DNA from: Pyropia yezoensis
Taxonomy: Eukaryota > Rhodophyta > Bangiophyceae > Bangiales > Bangiaceae
Assembly: GCA_009829735.1 (NCBI GenBank)
Contig: CM020619.1
Location: forward strand, 15,319,816-15,383,815
DNA length: 64,000 bases
Direction of reading: 5' to 3'
This document shows, one piece after another, positions 32,399 to 43,454 of this stretch; the first letter of the stretch is position 1; each line of letters starts with the position of its first letter. The position numbers were made by a program, and so were the translations under genes. Below the pieces are notes generated by a model, which had not been told where the DNA came from, did not search any database, and was given only the letters and a program-made list of their open reading frames with translations.

Positions 32399-32755
32399 AT
32401 GATGATCACCACGTTGGTGCGCACCATTTCTTGGCTGGCCGTGTCGGCTGCAACACTCCAAGTATCCGAGACTCCTCAACTTGAGGAGCGCGTTCGTACT
32501 GTTGTGGCGACCGCGAGTTGCGAGTCGGTAGCGGGGTTCATGACGACCGAATCGGCTCCTATCGGGTCGATTGTGCCCCAGTCGGCCCCACTTGGGCGCG
32601 GCAAGCGTCGGGCAAGCCGGGCATACTCGCCTCCTTGCCGTCGTCGCCGTCACTCGCGGCGGTCTCCCTCCGTATCGGAAGACGAGTTGTCTTATTCCGT
32701 CTCGGAGTCCTCTACCCCGTCGGAGACGGAGTCTGCCCGGCTTCTACGCCGTTAA
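32399..32755 (+). CDS. Small antisense ORF with Arg/Ser-rich tail
   Basis: 119-residue frame from ATG 32399, 64 bp after the antisense ORF. The start (MMITTLVRTISWLAVSAATL) is hydrophobic and is conserved in A2 (42072-41985 region, minus). The C-terminal half is basic and Ser-rich (SPPCRRRRHSRRSPS, then SESSTPSETES) and has no counterpart in A2. It may be a second exon or a frameshifted continuation of the upstream protein. Function unknown. Confidence 0.4.
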   Translation: MMITTLVRTISWLAVSAATLQVSETPQLEERVRTVVATASCESVAGFMTTESAPIGSIVPQSAPLGRGKRRASRAYSPPCRRRRHSRRSPSVSEDELSYSVSESSTPSETESARLLRR

Positions 32756-33164
32756 CTTGCACGCAAGACCAAGCGGGTTAATAGCCGCGGTCGTCGCCAC
32801 TTGCGCGACCGTGAGGGGCGCGACGGTTCCGACTTGGAGCCGCCGCCCTCGCCGACGGGTGGGGAACGTTATCGGCGTTGGTCTCGCCGCTCGCCTCCAC
32901 GTGAGGGCGAGGGCCGTGGTGTTGGGGAGTCTAGCATGCGTGCCTCGTTGGCAGCTGCCTTTGTTGTGAGAGTGTGTGGGCTAGGGCTGTAGTTAAAAGC
33001 CACTCTGCGTACCACTTCGGCTTCAAGCACTCTCTTGGCACCGTCACTTGGCCTTCCCTCAGCTTGAGGGAGGGCAGTTAGGGTCGATATCATTCCGGGC
33101 GCAGTACGCCCGGACCCTCTTAGCAGGAAGATCCTCCACGTATTCCCTCGTATCATCTTTCGCC
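32756..33164. other. A1 3' non-coding part and frameshifted chromodomain end
   Basis: The minus strand from about 33180 to 33080 still encodes the rest of the chromodomain (DDTREYVEDLPAKR) in another frame. The rest is spacer that is missing from A2. Confidence 0.6.
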
Positions 33165-34517
33165 TTATAGCCGAACCAACGCAACCCTCAACAAGAGGCG
33201 GTTAGTATCCTCATCCCACCCGTGGTCGATGAACTTATCGAACACGTACTCCTGCGGGCCCTGTTTGGTCGCAGGTAGCGAAGGCAGGCGCCACGCCTTC
33301 AGCGCACGTGCCCAAGCCGGGTCGCCTGCCGGAGGTGGTGCAACTTTTACCACGTCCTGTCCGTTTACTGTGCGGACCCCATCGTCACTTTCGATGGTAA
33401 ACCGTCTCCGATCGGTACGAAGGACCTGGTATGGCCCCATCGTCTGGAACACCAACTTACCCCCAGTTGGGGTGTGTGAGTGTGCCAGCACCCAGTCACC
33501 CTGCTCGGGGACGTGCTTGGCATTACGCACCTTTTTGTCAAAGGTACGTTTGTAGCGCTTTTGCGCTTTGTTCATCTCAGCCCTGACTTTAGGGATGAGT
33601 TTTTCGAGCCTGGCAGCGAGCTCCGCCTTACTCTCAGTGGGAGTAGGTGTACTGCCATCGGCCTCCCTAGTTGGGAGCGGCTGCCGTACGGCAATGGACC
33701 GCACGCGACGTGGGGTCACAAAAGCGAGGGGTACTTCCCCGGTAGATGCGTGAACCTGCGAATTGTAGGCGGTCGTAAGAATAGACATGTATTGGTCCCA
33801 CGTTTTCACGTGCTCATTCACATAGTGGCGCAGCTGTCGAACAATAGTTTTGTTGAAGCGCTCCCCCTGCCCATTAGTTTGTGGGTGGTAGGGGGTGGCA
33901 TAGTTTGCCTGAACCCCCAATATATCCAGCACTCCCCGAAACAGTACGGACGCAAACTGCGGTCCATTGTCCGACAGTGTACTGTCCGGGATGCCATAAG
34001 CGGCAACCCTGTGATCTAGGAAGGCTGACACGACCGACATGGCCGTGATCTCTGCCAGAAGGATCGCTCGCGTAACTTTCGTGAAGCGATCGCAGATGAC
34101 CAGGAGGTACTGGTTGCCCTCCTCTGTCACCGGCAGGGGCCCAAGGATGTCCATTGCCAACGCGGCAAAGGGCTCCTTTGCCGGGAACAAGAACATGGCC
34201 GTAGTAGGCCGCCGTTCCATCAGGCGATTCTGCGCACAACTTGTGCAGGCAGCCACCCAACTGTAGATGTCCACCACCATGGACGGCCAGTAGTACCTGG
34301 TCCTCAGAGTCAGGTACAGTTTACTAGACCCCAGGTGTCCACCTGTGGGAGCCTTATGCTCCCTCTCAAGGATACTGTCCTTGAGGGATGCGGGGACGAC
34401 AAGTTGTTCAGTCCCCTGAACTACCCCCCTCCTCAAGAGGAGGCCATCGTCTCCGACGAAGAACCGCGTCTCCACGACCGTATCTAGCGTATCCCTCTGC
34501 GACTTGCAGAAGGGATC
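33165..34517 (-). CDS. A1 integrase with chromodomain, frameshifted at the end
   Basis: Continues the pol frame after the TAA at 34520-34518. HHCC zinc finger (EHKAPTGGHLG ... CTSCAQNR), then the integrase core with DILGPLP, LSDNGPQF and QGERFNK supplying D, D and E. Next is a GPY/F-type module (MGPYQVLRTDRRRF), which binds DNA. The chromodomain begins near 33230 (VFDKFIDHGWDED) but a one-base insertion at about 33183 compared with A2 breaks it, and the frame stops at 33165. The chromodomain would steer integration toward marked chromatin. Confidence 0.9.
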   Translation of the reverse strand, partial: DPFCKSQRDTLDTVVETRFFVGDDGLLLRRGVVQGTEQLVVPASLKDSILEREHKAPTGGHLGSSKLYLTLRTRYYWPSMVVDIYSWVAACTSCAQNRLMERRPTTAMFLFPAKEPFAALAMDILGPLPVTEEGNQYLLVICDRFTKVTRAILLAEITAMSVVSAFLDHRVAAYGIPDSTLSDNGPQFASVLFRGVLDILGVQANYATPYHPQTNGQGERFNKTIVRQLRHYVNEHVKTWDQYMSILTTAYNSQVHASTGEVPLAFVTPRRVRSIAVRQPLPTREADGSTPTPTESKAELAARLEKLIPKVRAEMNKAQKRYKRTFDKKVRNAKHVPEQGDWVLAHSHTPTGGKLVFQTMGPYQVLRTDRRRFTIESDDGVRTVNGQDVVKVAPPPAGDPAWARALKAWRLPSLPATKQGPQEYVFDKFIDHGWDEDTNRLLLRVALVRL

Positions 34518-37157
34518 TTAGGCCTGAGCCTTCACGACCACGTCCACCGTCAGGGGCAAGTACTTCTTGTTCCCTGGCGCATTGGGGTTCAGCACCTGCC
34601 CCGAGCGCGTGACCACCCCCACGATAGGGATGTCATCATCGATTGGTTTGCTATCCAGCCACTTCGTAGGTACCCGAGAAAGGCCGTCCGGCAAGGCATG
34701 TTGCCGGCCGGGGCGGTACTCAATATCAAAGTTGAAGGATGCTAGTCGCACCCTCCACCTGTTGAGGCGGGTGTTGGTGCAATCCGTCTTAAAGACGAAC
34801 TGCAACGCGCGGTGGTCACAGCGGATGAGGAACTTCTCACCCTCCAGGTAGTGACGAAGTGACGTCACCGCCCACACCACTGCGAGACCTTTCAACTCGG
34901 TGACTCCGTAGTTTCGCTTCGCCTGGTTCAGCCGCTTGCTGAAGTATCCTACCGGCGAGTACTCCTTGTCCGGCTGCTGCTGAAGCAACACACAACCAAG
35001 TTGGTCGTAGCTAGCATCCACGTCTAAGATGTAGTGGCCTTTCAACCTGGGAATAGCCAAGATAGGGGGCTTCAACAGTAGATCCCGAAGAGTCCCAATT
35101 AATTCCTGCTCCACCCGACTTGGGGGAGGCAGAATCTTCGGTAGCGTTGAGCTAACTAGCTCATTCAGCGGCTTCGCCACCTTGGCGAAGCCCTTGGTGA
35201 AACAACGGTATACGTTACACATCCCGAGGAAGCTCCTCATCTGGGTCTGGGTCCGGGGGTACTGAGCCTTACGGATGGCTCTCAAGTTCTTCTCATTGAC
35301 ACTGAGGCGCCCCGGATGGACAACATGTCCCAAGTATTCCACCTCCTGAGTGAAGAGGTGGCACTTGCTCGCCTTCAGGGACACACTCGTGTCAGCAAGT
35401 AGCTTTAGCACCTGACCAAGATGGCCAATGTGCTCCTCCGGACTTCGGGAGAACACAATGACATCGTCTAGGTACACAATACAGATCTGCCACCGTACTC
35501 CGGCCAGAATCATGTCCATGGCGCGCTGGAAAGTTGCCGGCGCGTTGCACAGTCCAAGTGGTAGTCGTTTGCACTGGTAGGTACCACAGTGACAGGTAAA
35601 GGTAGTTTTTTGCCTGTCTTCCAGGGCAATTGGAATTTGCCAATACCCCGCGTTACAATCGAGGGTAGAGAACACGTTTGCCTCCCCCAGAGAGTCCAGA
35701 CAGTCGTCCATCCTAGGTAGGGGATAACTGTCCTTCACCGCGCTCTCGATGATCTAACGGTAGTCGATACAGAACCGTGGGGTCCCATCAACCTTGGGGA
35801 CAATGACCACCGGACTCGCCCACCCGGTGTTGCTGGGCTCAATCACATCGAGGGCCTCCATGCGAGCGACTTGCTCTTCGACGAGGGCCCTTGAACGGAG
35901 CCCTCTCCTGTACGGTTGTTGACGTATAGGGGGTGCACCAGGTTTCAACTCGATCCGGTGTTCGGTGGCTCTCATGAGTCCCAATTGACCATCCCACAAC
36001 TTGTGATATTGGTTAAAGAGGCGTTCAACTCGAACCCTCAACCTGGGTGGAACATTCCCCATGTTCACGTGGGGTCGAGGAGAGGCGGCCGACTTGGCTT
36101 GGTGCTTCTCCTTTCCAGACTTCGGGTCGCTACTCGCGCCCGCGTTGAGGGTGACCGCGACTACTGGTCCCTCATGTTGGTCGATATAGCCGAACTTGGC
36201 TCCCGACTTGAAGTACTTGGGCGAAGAGCTCAGGTTCATCACCTGAACCTTCCACGGGACTCCGGCTTTGGAGTCCATCGTGCCAAGGGCAACATACAAT
36301 TGGTGCTTACGAGCAAGACAGGGGTTAGGGTGCACCAACCCGTTCCCCGTATAATCAGTTACAACGTCAACGTGCGCCACCGAGTTGGGAGGCAACGTGA
36401 CCTTACGGGCTAAACGCAATGTAGCAGTAAAACCCTCTCTTACGGAGCAAACAGGCTTCGACTGTAAGACTGTCACAGGAGCCACAGACTTTCCCATACC
36501 AAGGATGGGGATGGTCTCCCCATTCATCAACTTAACCCAATACTCCGGGCCACAAATCAGAGGCACTTGTGTTACAACATAAGGGGTACCCAAAAGCAGG
36601 GGTACCGATATATTATCGACTACTCCATAGGTCACGTTGACCTCGTGGGACCCCAACCTAGTTGGTAGGGTTACGGCACCAACAATGGGAAGTACCCCAC
36701 CATTGATGTCGATCATATGGTCGGCCGTGGACCTCAAGCGTTGGAGCTTCACCTCCTTGGGTAATAGCGACTTGCGTATCAAAGAGGCTCCTGAACCGGT
36801 ATCAAGTACGATACGGGCACAACAGGCGCGGCCGGGGGCTAGTTGCACCCGGCCAGCCACCTGGAAGTTCTTACCCGTCAGCACCGCGATGACCCGACGT
36901 GGGTTTACGTTCTTGGGGAGTCCTACCCGAGGTGGGCGGGCTCCCTTAGGTCGACGCAGTATCCGGCAGGGTTGCTGCGTCCTCTTGACCCACTTGGCCG
37001 AGGCTGGCGTTCTGAGCTTAGGACGGCCAGCTCCAACGGTCATTCGTTTCCCGCCGACTTGGCGTCGGAATCCGAGGGCGAAGCGGAAGACGACGAGTCC
37101 GAGGACGGCGTGTCCGCCCCCTCCGCCGAGGGTGTGGCGACCGCCACTACCGGTCAA
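34518..37157 (-). CDS. A1 pol: protease, reverse transcriptase, RNase H
   Basis: The frame overlaps the end of gag by 4 bp in the -1 frame, which fits Gag-Pol frameshifting, though no classic slippery site is obvious. Protease: IVLDTGSGASLIRK and a flap ending LLLGTPYV. RT: STLDCNAGYWQIPI, LPLGLCNAPATFQR and an intact YLDD (near 35473). RNase H: LDVDASYDQLGCVLL, TELKGLA and RCDHRAL give the D-E-D residues. One TAG lies at 35756-35754, just after FCIDYR, where related elements have Lys. The frame ends in TAA at 34520-34518, a stop that is also present in A2. Confidence 0.9.
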
Positions 37158-38996
37158 GGTCCACCCTCGCGGCGTGAACGTACTTCGTCCGTAGTCGACT
37201 TCTTACTCGCATTCTTAACGAGTTGTTGAATGTGTTTACTTAACATAGGGCAATCATATGCCCAGTGTCCATCGGCGTTGCAGTTCCAACACCGATGATC
37301 AGTTCCCGGAGGAGTCTTCCCGACTTGAGAAGTAGATGAGGTACCCTGGGAAGTTCCCACGGCAGCTACTACCTTATCCTTGCGGATTCGGCGTGCCTCT
37401 CGTAGCTCTCTGGCCTCGCGCGCCTCCTCTCGCTCCTTGGCCAACTCGGCCTGACGCTCCTGGCGTTGCTCCTCCCGCAACTTGCTGTAGGCCTCACCTC
37501 TGCAGTAGGCGAACCTGGCCAACTCGGATAGTGTCGCCCGGGCAGTATTATGATCCCGGGTCTCCATACAGACTGACCAATGGAGTCCCTCCACAAACCG
37601 ACTCTTTACCACAGCTTGTGGATGAAAAAAGCCATAAAGATTATTGAGCTTACGGACCCGCTCCGCAAAGGACAACTCGTCCTCAGTCTCCTCATGATGA
37701 GCTTGCGTAAACTCCTTGACTTGAGAAGCCAACGCTGCTTCATCCAGCATAGCTCTCAACAACCAGTTGACGAGCTCCAAGTAGGACGACACCTCACCAG
37801 CGCCTCCACTTGAGGAACTGGGCATGACGGACATGAGTTATGTCCGTACGTCGCCCTTCGTAAACTCCTGTAGCATATAGAAAGCCATGCCTTCACTTAT
37901 GGCATTGTCGTCACAGGCTTTTGTGAAACGACGTAAAAACTCAAAGACACGGAGGGGGGGAGTTCCATCCCACTCCGCTTTGTGCCCAAAAGAGGGAAGT
38001 TCATTCTTCTTGGCACGGCCCATAGCTCGGGCCTGAATAGGGCCGTACGCCACCGACTTGTTGTGGAGGGCGTAGGTCTCACAGTCAAAGATCCTCTGAT
38101 AGACGGGGTTGGCTACCTGGATCTTGGGCGGCACCTCACGTCGAGGGAAAAGCCGCTTAGGCAATGCGGTGAGTTGACCAGCAGTGCCTGTCGTCTGCCG
38201 CGGCGAGCTTGGCGTAGCTAACGGCGTCTCCGCGGGGAACTCCCCCGTAAAGGGCGTGCGCCCCACCGAGAATGGTGTGGCTCCCTCTTTGGGAGTCACT
38301 GGGGTCGTCCCCGGTACGGGGCGACCCGAAACGGGCGTAGGGGGAAATGTCCCCTGCGTCTGCGGGCTCGAAAGCCCCAATCCGGTCTGGACATTGAGAC
38401 CATCTGGCAAACTCGCCACAATCTGATTCAGAATGGCATTTGTCATCGTGACCACCAGGTCCGGCAAAGTTTGCCACAACACATTGGTCGCCTCCCGACG
38501 GACAGTTTCCGCCAGGAGTGGACTATCGACTCCAGTTGAGTCTCGGTCCGCCTCCGGGCGTCCATTGGAGGGGTACCCGCGATCCTCAGAGGTCTCAACC
38601 GGGGGCATGGGCGCGAGCCCATCGCCGACCAACGGAGGTCCGCCGTCCTCCGAAAGCCTAGTTGGCGACGGCTCCAAGACAAAGTTGGCCCCAACCCGAG
38701 TGGATCCCGCGGGGACAGTCCTCTCACCTTGGGACGTTCCCGTTGAGTGTACCACACGGTGGCCGGACTTCGGCCCACCATTATCGGGGGTGTCACCCGA
38801 ATGAACTCCCGACTGAGTCGGGGTGGCCTGTTGCCCGCCCGTACTCCCAGTCCTGCTGGTTTGAGTGACCTCTAGTCCCTCTGCGACCCCAGGTACACCT
38901 ACCTGTGTCTCACCAGTATTCAAAGGCACTGGAGTACGTGCGTCACCCGTGTACTCCCCGGACGACGGGGGGTCCGATCCAGCCATGTTGGCTAAC
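37154..38996 (-). CDS. A1 gag with zinc knuckle, one internal stop
   Basis: Starts at ATG 38996 (MAGSDPPSSGEY). The N-terminal ~300 residues are Pro/Thr/Gly-rich and probably disordered. The capsid has WDGTPPLRVFEFLRRFTKAC. An in-frame TAA at 37840-37838 interrupts it. The second half has LVNWLLRAMLDEAALASQV, a long charged helix (REEQRQERQAELAKEREEAR) and the nucleocapsid zinc knuckle CWNCNADGHWAYDCP. It would form the retroelement particle and bind its RNA. The TAA is the only break, so it may be a late mutation. Confidence 0.88.
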
Positions 38997-39085
38997 GATC
39001 CGTAAGACACGGCACAAGTCCACCGTTCCTCTGAGACAGAGGGCCCCCTACACCCGGGTGCACCCGGAGGTAAAGTTTACCTCTG

Positions 39086-39103
39086 TCCCCTGCTGCTCCA
39101 CCA
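39086..39103 (-). promoter_or_regulatory. A1 primer-binding site
   Basis: Sense strand TGGTGGAGCAGCAGGGGA, 2 nt after the 5' LTR, the same as in B1 and B3. The predicted primer tRNA has an acceptor stem beginning GGAGCAG. Confidence 0.85.
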
Positions 39104-39105
39104 AA

Positions 39106-39577
39106 TGTGGCAAAAACCACTCGCACACACGGCACCCAAGTTGGGGCGGTGCGCAAGGGCTGCCTCCCGTGTCGGGGGATCCGGAAGAAGTGCAAGTCGC
39201 ACACACGCTGTCCCTGTTGTGGGGCAATCCCCCCACTAACAAACAAGAAGATGGTGTGTGGGCCAACAGGTTCTTGGTCGGGACGGGGAAGCGAGGCCAA
39301 GCCCCGCTGTCCCTCCCCTTATCCCCCCAGGGTCCCCTCCGAATCTCGCCACTCCGAAGCTCCCACCCCAGCACCTGCCCACCGGGCCACACGAAAATTC
39401 AAGACGACGAAAAATGCAAAAGACGCTCAAATCCACGTTGGATTTACTACTAAGCTAACTATCCCTAACTGAGGAAATATGGACCCAAATGCATGGGGAG
39501 GAACGGGTCAGGCCAGTGGCCTGCCGCCCCTTGCATGGCACGTGTTGCCCCCCTACCTGGGGGTCAATACTGCCACA
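39106..39577 (-). repeat. A1 5' LTR
   Basis: 472 bp with termini TGTGGCA/TGCCACA. The plus strand keeps the cysteine-rich frame open across almost the whole LTR. Confidence 0.92.
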
Positions 39578-39933
39578 ATACCGAGGGCGCGAGATCGGTG
39601 GACCGTTTTGGGTGCGGGAAGATCGTCCCGCAGAAGCGCAGCGATTCCGAATGCTCGGCCAGCGACACCCTGAAGTAGCCCGCCCTAGGCAACTTCCGTT
39701 CACTGGCCAGAAGGACAATTTCAATCGGGCGGGCGTAATTGCCCTACCCTATACTATCTTGTCTCCCCCCCCCATTCATGGGGGGATCCAGTAAGGATGA
39801 CGTGGCGTGCCCCTCCCGAGGGAGGAGCGACCCCAACCTGCCCCCGATTGGTCAGGGGCAGAGGTCGCCACGATCCGCCTCCCCCTGAAGGGGGATGATG
39901 CCCCTTGTCCGAGGGGTGCGGTGAACCCCCACA
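39578..39933. other. Spacer between A1 and A2
   Basis: 356 bp that match neither element. No gene seen. Sequence homologous to A starts at about 39934 inside the RNase H domain, so the 5' part of A2 was lost here. Confidence 0.6.
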
Positions 39934-42106
39934 GCCACTACGTCCTAGACGTGGATGCTAGCTATGACCAACTTGGTTTTGTGCTGCTTCAGCAGCAGCC
40001 GGACAAGGAGTACTCGCCGGTAGGATACTTCAGCAAGCGGCTGAACCAGGCGAAGCGAAACTACGGAGTCACCGAGTTGACAGGTCTCGCAGTGGTGTGG
40101 GCGGTGACGTCACTTCGTCACTACCTGGAGGGTGAGAAGTTCCTCATCCGCTGTGACCACCGCGCGTTGCAGTTCGTCTTTAAGACGGATTGCACCAACA
40201 CCCGCCTCAACAGGTGGAGGGTGCGACTAGCATCCTTCAACTTTGATATTGAGTACCGCCCCGGCCGGCAGCATGCCTTGCCGGACGGCCTTTCTCGGGT
40301 ACCTACGAAGTGGCTGGATAGCAAACCAATCGATGATGACATCCCTATCGTGGGGGTGGTCACGCGCTCGGGGCAGGTGCTGAACCCCAAGGCGCCAGGG
40401 AACAAGAAGTACTTGCCCCTGACGGTGGACGTGGTCGTGAAGGCTCAGGCCTAAGATCCCTTCTGCAAGTCGCAGAGGGATACGCTAGATACGGTCGTGG
40501 AGACGCGGTTCTTCGTCGGAGACGATGGCCTCCTCTTGAGGAGGGGGGTAGTTCAGGGGACTGAACAACTTGTCGTCCCCGCATCCCTCAAGGACAGTAT
40601 CCTTGAGAGGGAGCATAAGGCTCCCACAGGTGGACACCTGGGGTCTAGTAAACTGTACCTGACTCTGAGGACCAGGTACTACTGGCCGTCCATGGTGGTG
40701 GACATCTACAGTTGGGTGGCTGCCTGCACAAGTTGTGCGCAGAATCGCCTGATGGAACGGCGGCCTACTACGGCCATGTTCTTGTTCCCGGCAAAGGAGC
40801 CCTTTGCCGCGTTGGCAATGGACATCCTTTGGCCCCTGCCAGTGACCGAGGAGGGCAACCAGTACCTCCTGGCTACCTGCGATCGCTTCACGAAAGTTAC
40901 GCGAGCGATCGTCCAGGCAGAGATCACGGCCATGTCAGTCGTGCCATGCTTCCTAGATCACTAGGTTGCGGCGTATGGCGTCCCGGACAGTGTGCTGTCG
41001 GACAACGGACCGCCATTTGCGTCCTTTTTGTTTCAGGGAGTGCTGGATATGTTCGGGGTTCGGGCAAACCATGCCACCCCCGACCACCAACAAACTAATA
41101 GGCAGGTGGAACGCTTCAACAAAACCATTGTTCAGCAGCTGCGCCGCTATGTGAGTGAGCACGTGAAACGTGAGACCAGTACATTTCTATTTTGACTACC
41201 GCCTACAACTCGCAGGTTTACTCCTCTGCGGGGGGAGCACCCCTCGCTTTTGTGACTCCGCGCCGTGTGCGGTCTGGTGCTGTACAGCGGCCGCTGCCAA
41301 GTAGGGAGGCTGGTGGCGGAACACATACTCCTGCAGAGAGTAAGGTGGAGTTCGCTGCTAGGCTCGAGAAGCTCATCCCTAAAGTCAGGGCTGAAATGGA
41401 CAAAGCGCAGAAGCGCCACAAGTGTACGTTTGATTAGAAAGTGCGTAACGCCAAGCACGTCCCAAAGCAGGGTGACTGGGTGCTGGCACATTCACATACC
41501 CCAGCTGGGGGTAAGCTGGTGTTCCAAACGAAGGGACCATACGAAGTCCTTCGTACGGATGGGCGGCGGTTCACCACCGAAGGTGACGATGGGATCCGTA
41601 CGGTAAACGGACAGGACGTGCTGAAAGTTGCACCACCTCCTCCAGGCGACCCCAATTGGGCGCGTGCGCTCAAGGCCTGGCGTCTGCGGTACCTGCCTGC
41701 GGCCAGCCAGGGACTGCAGGAGTTCGTGTTCGACAAGCTCGTCGACCACGGGTGGGATGAGGATACTAACCGCCTCATGTTCAGGGTGCGTTGGTTTGGC
41801 TACCGCGCCAAAGACGATACGTGGGAGTACGTGGAGGACCTCCCCGCTGAGAAGGTCCGGGCTTACTGCACCCGGAATGATACCTACCCGATACGAGCCA
41901 ACTCGGCCGTCATAAACTCCGCGACCGACTCGCAAGTCGCCGTCGCCACGACCGCTCGAGCGCTCCTCAAGTTGAGGGGCCTCCGACGTCTGGAGGGTCA
42001 CCGCCGACGCGGCCAACCACGAGATGGTGCGCACCAACGTGGTGATGATCATTTCAGAAGTCAGGGGCACGGACGCCAACACCAACTTGAGGTAGACCGT
42101 CAGTAG
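39934..42106 (+). pseudogene. A2 pol remnant: RNase H, integrase, chromodomain
   Basis: Begins in RNase H (LDVDASYDQLGFVLL). The TAA at 40452-40454 is in the same place as in A1. Integrase follows from about 40497 with CTSCAQNR, then DILWPLP (Gly to Trp beside the first catalytic Asp). A TAG at 40962-40964 precedes LSDNGPPF, which has the second Asp. NRQVERFN holds the Glu. A one-base deletion near 41165 shifts the frame, and a further TAG is at 41435-41437. The chromodomain (FRVRWFGYRAKDDTWEYVEDLP, about 41775-41850) is intact here, unlike in A1. Confidence 0.9.
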
Positions 42107-42181
42107 AGTGGCCCCCAAGTTGGGGGACACAGGCTTGCACGACTCGTCCGCGACACCGAACGGGATGTCCCCGTGCGGCTG

Positions 42182-43096
42182 TTAGGGAACAGGAAGAAAA
42201 GGAAGAGGACGCCGGGTAGGCGGAGCCCGAGCGTAGCCGCGACCCCGAGTTGGGGCCGCTGAAGCACCTTGAGCCATGTACTCTTGGTGGGTGGCTACGC
42301 TCAACACCGTCACCTTGTCCAGAGGCGGCACCGTGTGGCGATCCACCCCCGGTGCAAACGGGTAGTCCCCGATCCCCAACCCCTCCTTGAGTACCACCTG
42401 GCCGTCGTGAATTTCACATCCGACCCAGACGAGCTGGCGAAGTGTGCCATCGTCCCTGGGCCCGCGGGAAGATCGGCGCAACTTGTGCTCGATGCTCTCC
42501 CACTCGATGAACTCGTGGAGCCTCAGCATCTCCTCAAGTAGAGTGAGCTGGCCCGACGAGCACCCCTCAGCAACTAGCTGAGGGGTGAGCTGCTCCAAGC
42601 CTTGGATCAAGTGTGGCGGCAGGTGCCAAGACATCCCGCGCCGCTGCACGCAAGCCACCCAGGTCGACATGACCTCAAGAAGCCATTGTGTTGCCACCAT
42701 GGCGAATACTGAATGTTCCGGGCTAGCCGTCAACATGACGGAGCCAAAGTGGTCGATCAACCGCGGCAGTAGCGCCGGGAACGCATAGGGGACCTCCACT
42801 TGAGGCCACCACTCCTGCTTCTCGGGTAAGTACTGTTCCTTGGTCGGCGGCGTCTGCTGCGCGAACTCGAGTTGAGCCGAGGTCACCAAGTAGGGACCTC
42901 GTCGGATGTCCTTCTCCATCCGCACGTCGAAGTGGTTGTTGTGCGGATCGAAGGAACGATTGTACGGGGGGCGATTTGCCACCGCGTCCCACGTAAAGGT
43001 AGGCATGTCGCCGGGGCCCTCGGTGGTACCCCCGCGCTTCAACATGTTGTTGAACCGCTGCACGTCTTCGACCTCCTCCTCGTCAAGGAAGGCGGC
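42182..43096 (-). pseudogene. A2 copy of the antisense ORF
   Basis: Homologous to 31005-32335 of A1. The frame is open from just after a TAG (43099-43097, where A1 has a Gln codon) to 42182, about 300 codons. Differences from A1 are mostly conservative (Asp/Glu, Leu/Val, Ile/Val), as expected if the ancestral protein was under selection. Upstream of the stop the N-terminal region is shortened. The TATA box is at 43407-43401. Confidence 0.75.
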
Positions 43097-43400
43097 CTAG
43101 TCCGCCTTTAGGTCGCACGGGGGAGGCACCTCGGTGACAGCTGCCCAGGCCCGCCTCTAGCTGAGGGGGACTTGGATCGGGGGAAGACACGGGGCCTCTC
43201 CAGGTTGGGGTGGCCCAGGGTAAGAGAACGGGGAAGTGTTCGTACGGAAGTGGGGGAAGGTGGTGGTAAGGTGCGCTAAGGTGAGCGCAAGCTGCCAAGT
43301 GGGCGAGTTTGCGGAGAGGGGCGGTCGACGTGACCGCCTCCACGTCAACGTGACGTACCGGGGGACAGCGAGTCGCGCCCCCGGCGAGTGCGACACGCGC

Positions 43401-43407
43401 TCTTATA
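43401..43407 (-). promoter_or_regulatory. TATA box of the A2 antisense ORF
   Basis: TATAAGA on the minus strand in the context GGGGGTATAAGAG, at the place equivalent to 30716 in A1. Confidence 0.65.
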
Positions 43408-43441
43408 CCCCCTCATAGGGCCGACCGGGTCGGTCGGGACT

Positions 43442-43454
43442 GAGGAGAGGGGAG
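43442..43454 (+). promoter_or_regulatory. A2 polypurine tract
   Basis: GAGGAGAGGGGAG immediately before the LTR, identical to that of A1. Confidence 0.85.

Larger units (their letters stand above)
30198..39577 (-). mobile_element. Ty3/Gypsy chromovirus A1 with an antisense gene
   Basis: 9.4 kb in minus orientation, bounded by two ~471-bp LTRs with perfect 7-bp inverted termini TGTGGCA/TGCCACA. Order in the sense direction: 5' LTR, primer-binding site, gag, protease-RT-RNase H, integrase-chromodomain, then a region with an ORF on the opposite strand, polypurine tract, 3' LTR. By eye the LTRs differ at about 7% of positions. The flanking bases (GCGC left, ATACC right) do not match, so no target duplication remains. 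Gag and pol are nearly complete but each has stops, and the chromodomain is frameshifted. Confidence 0.92.
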
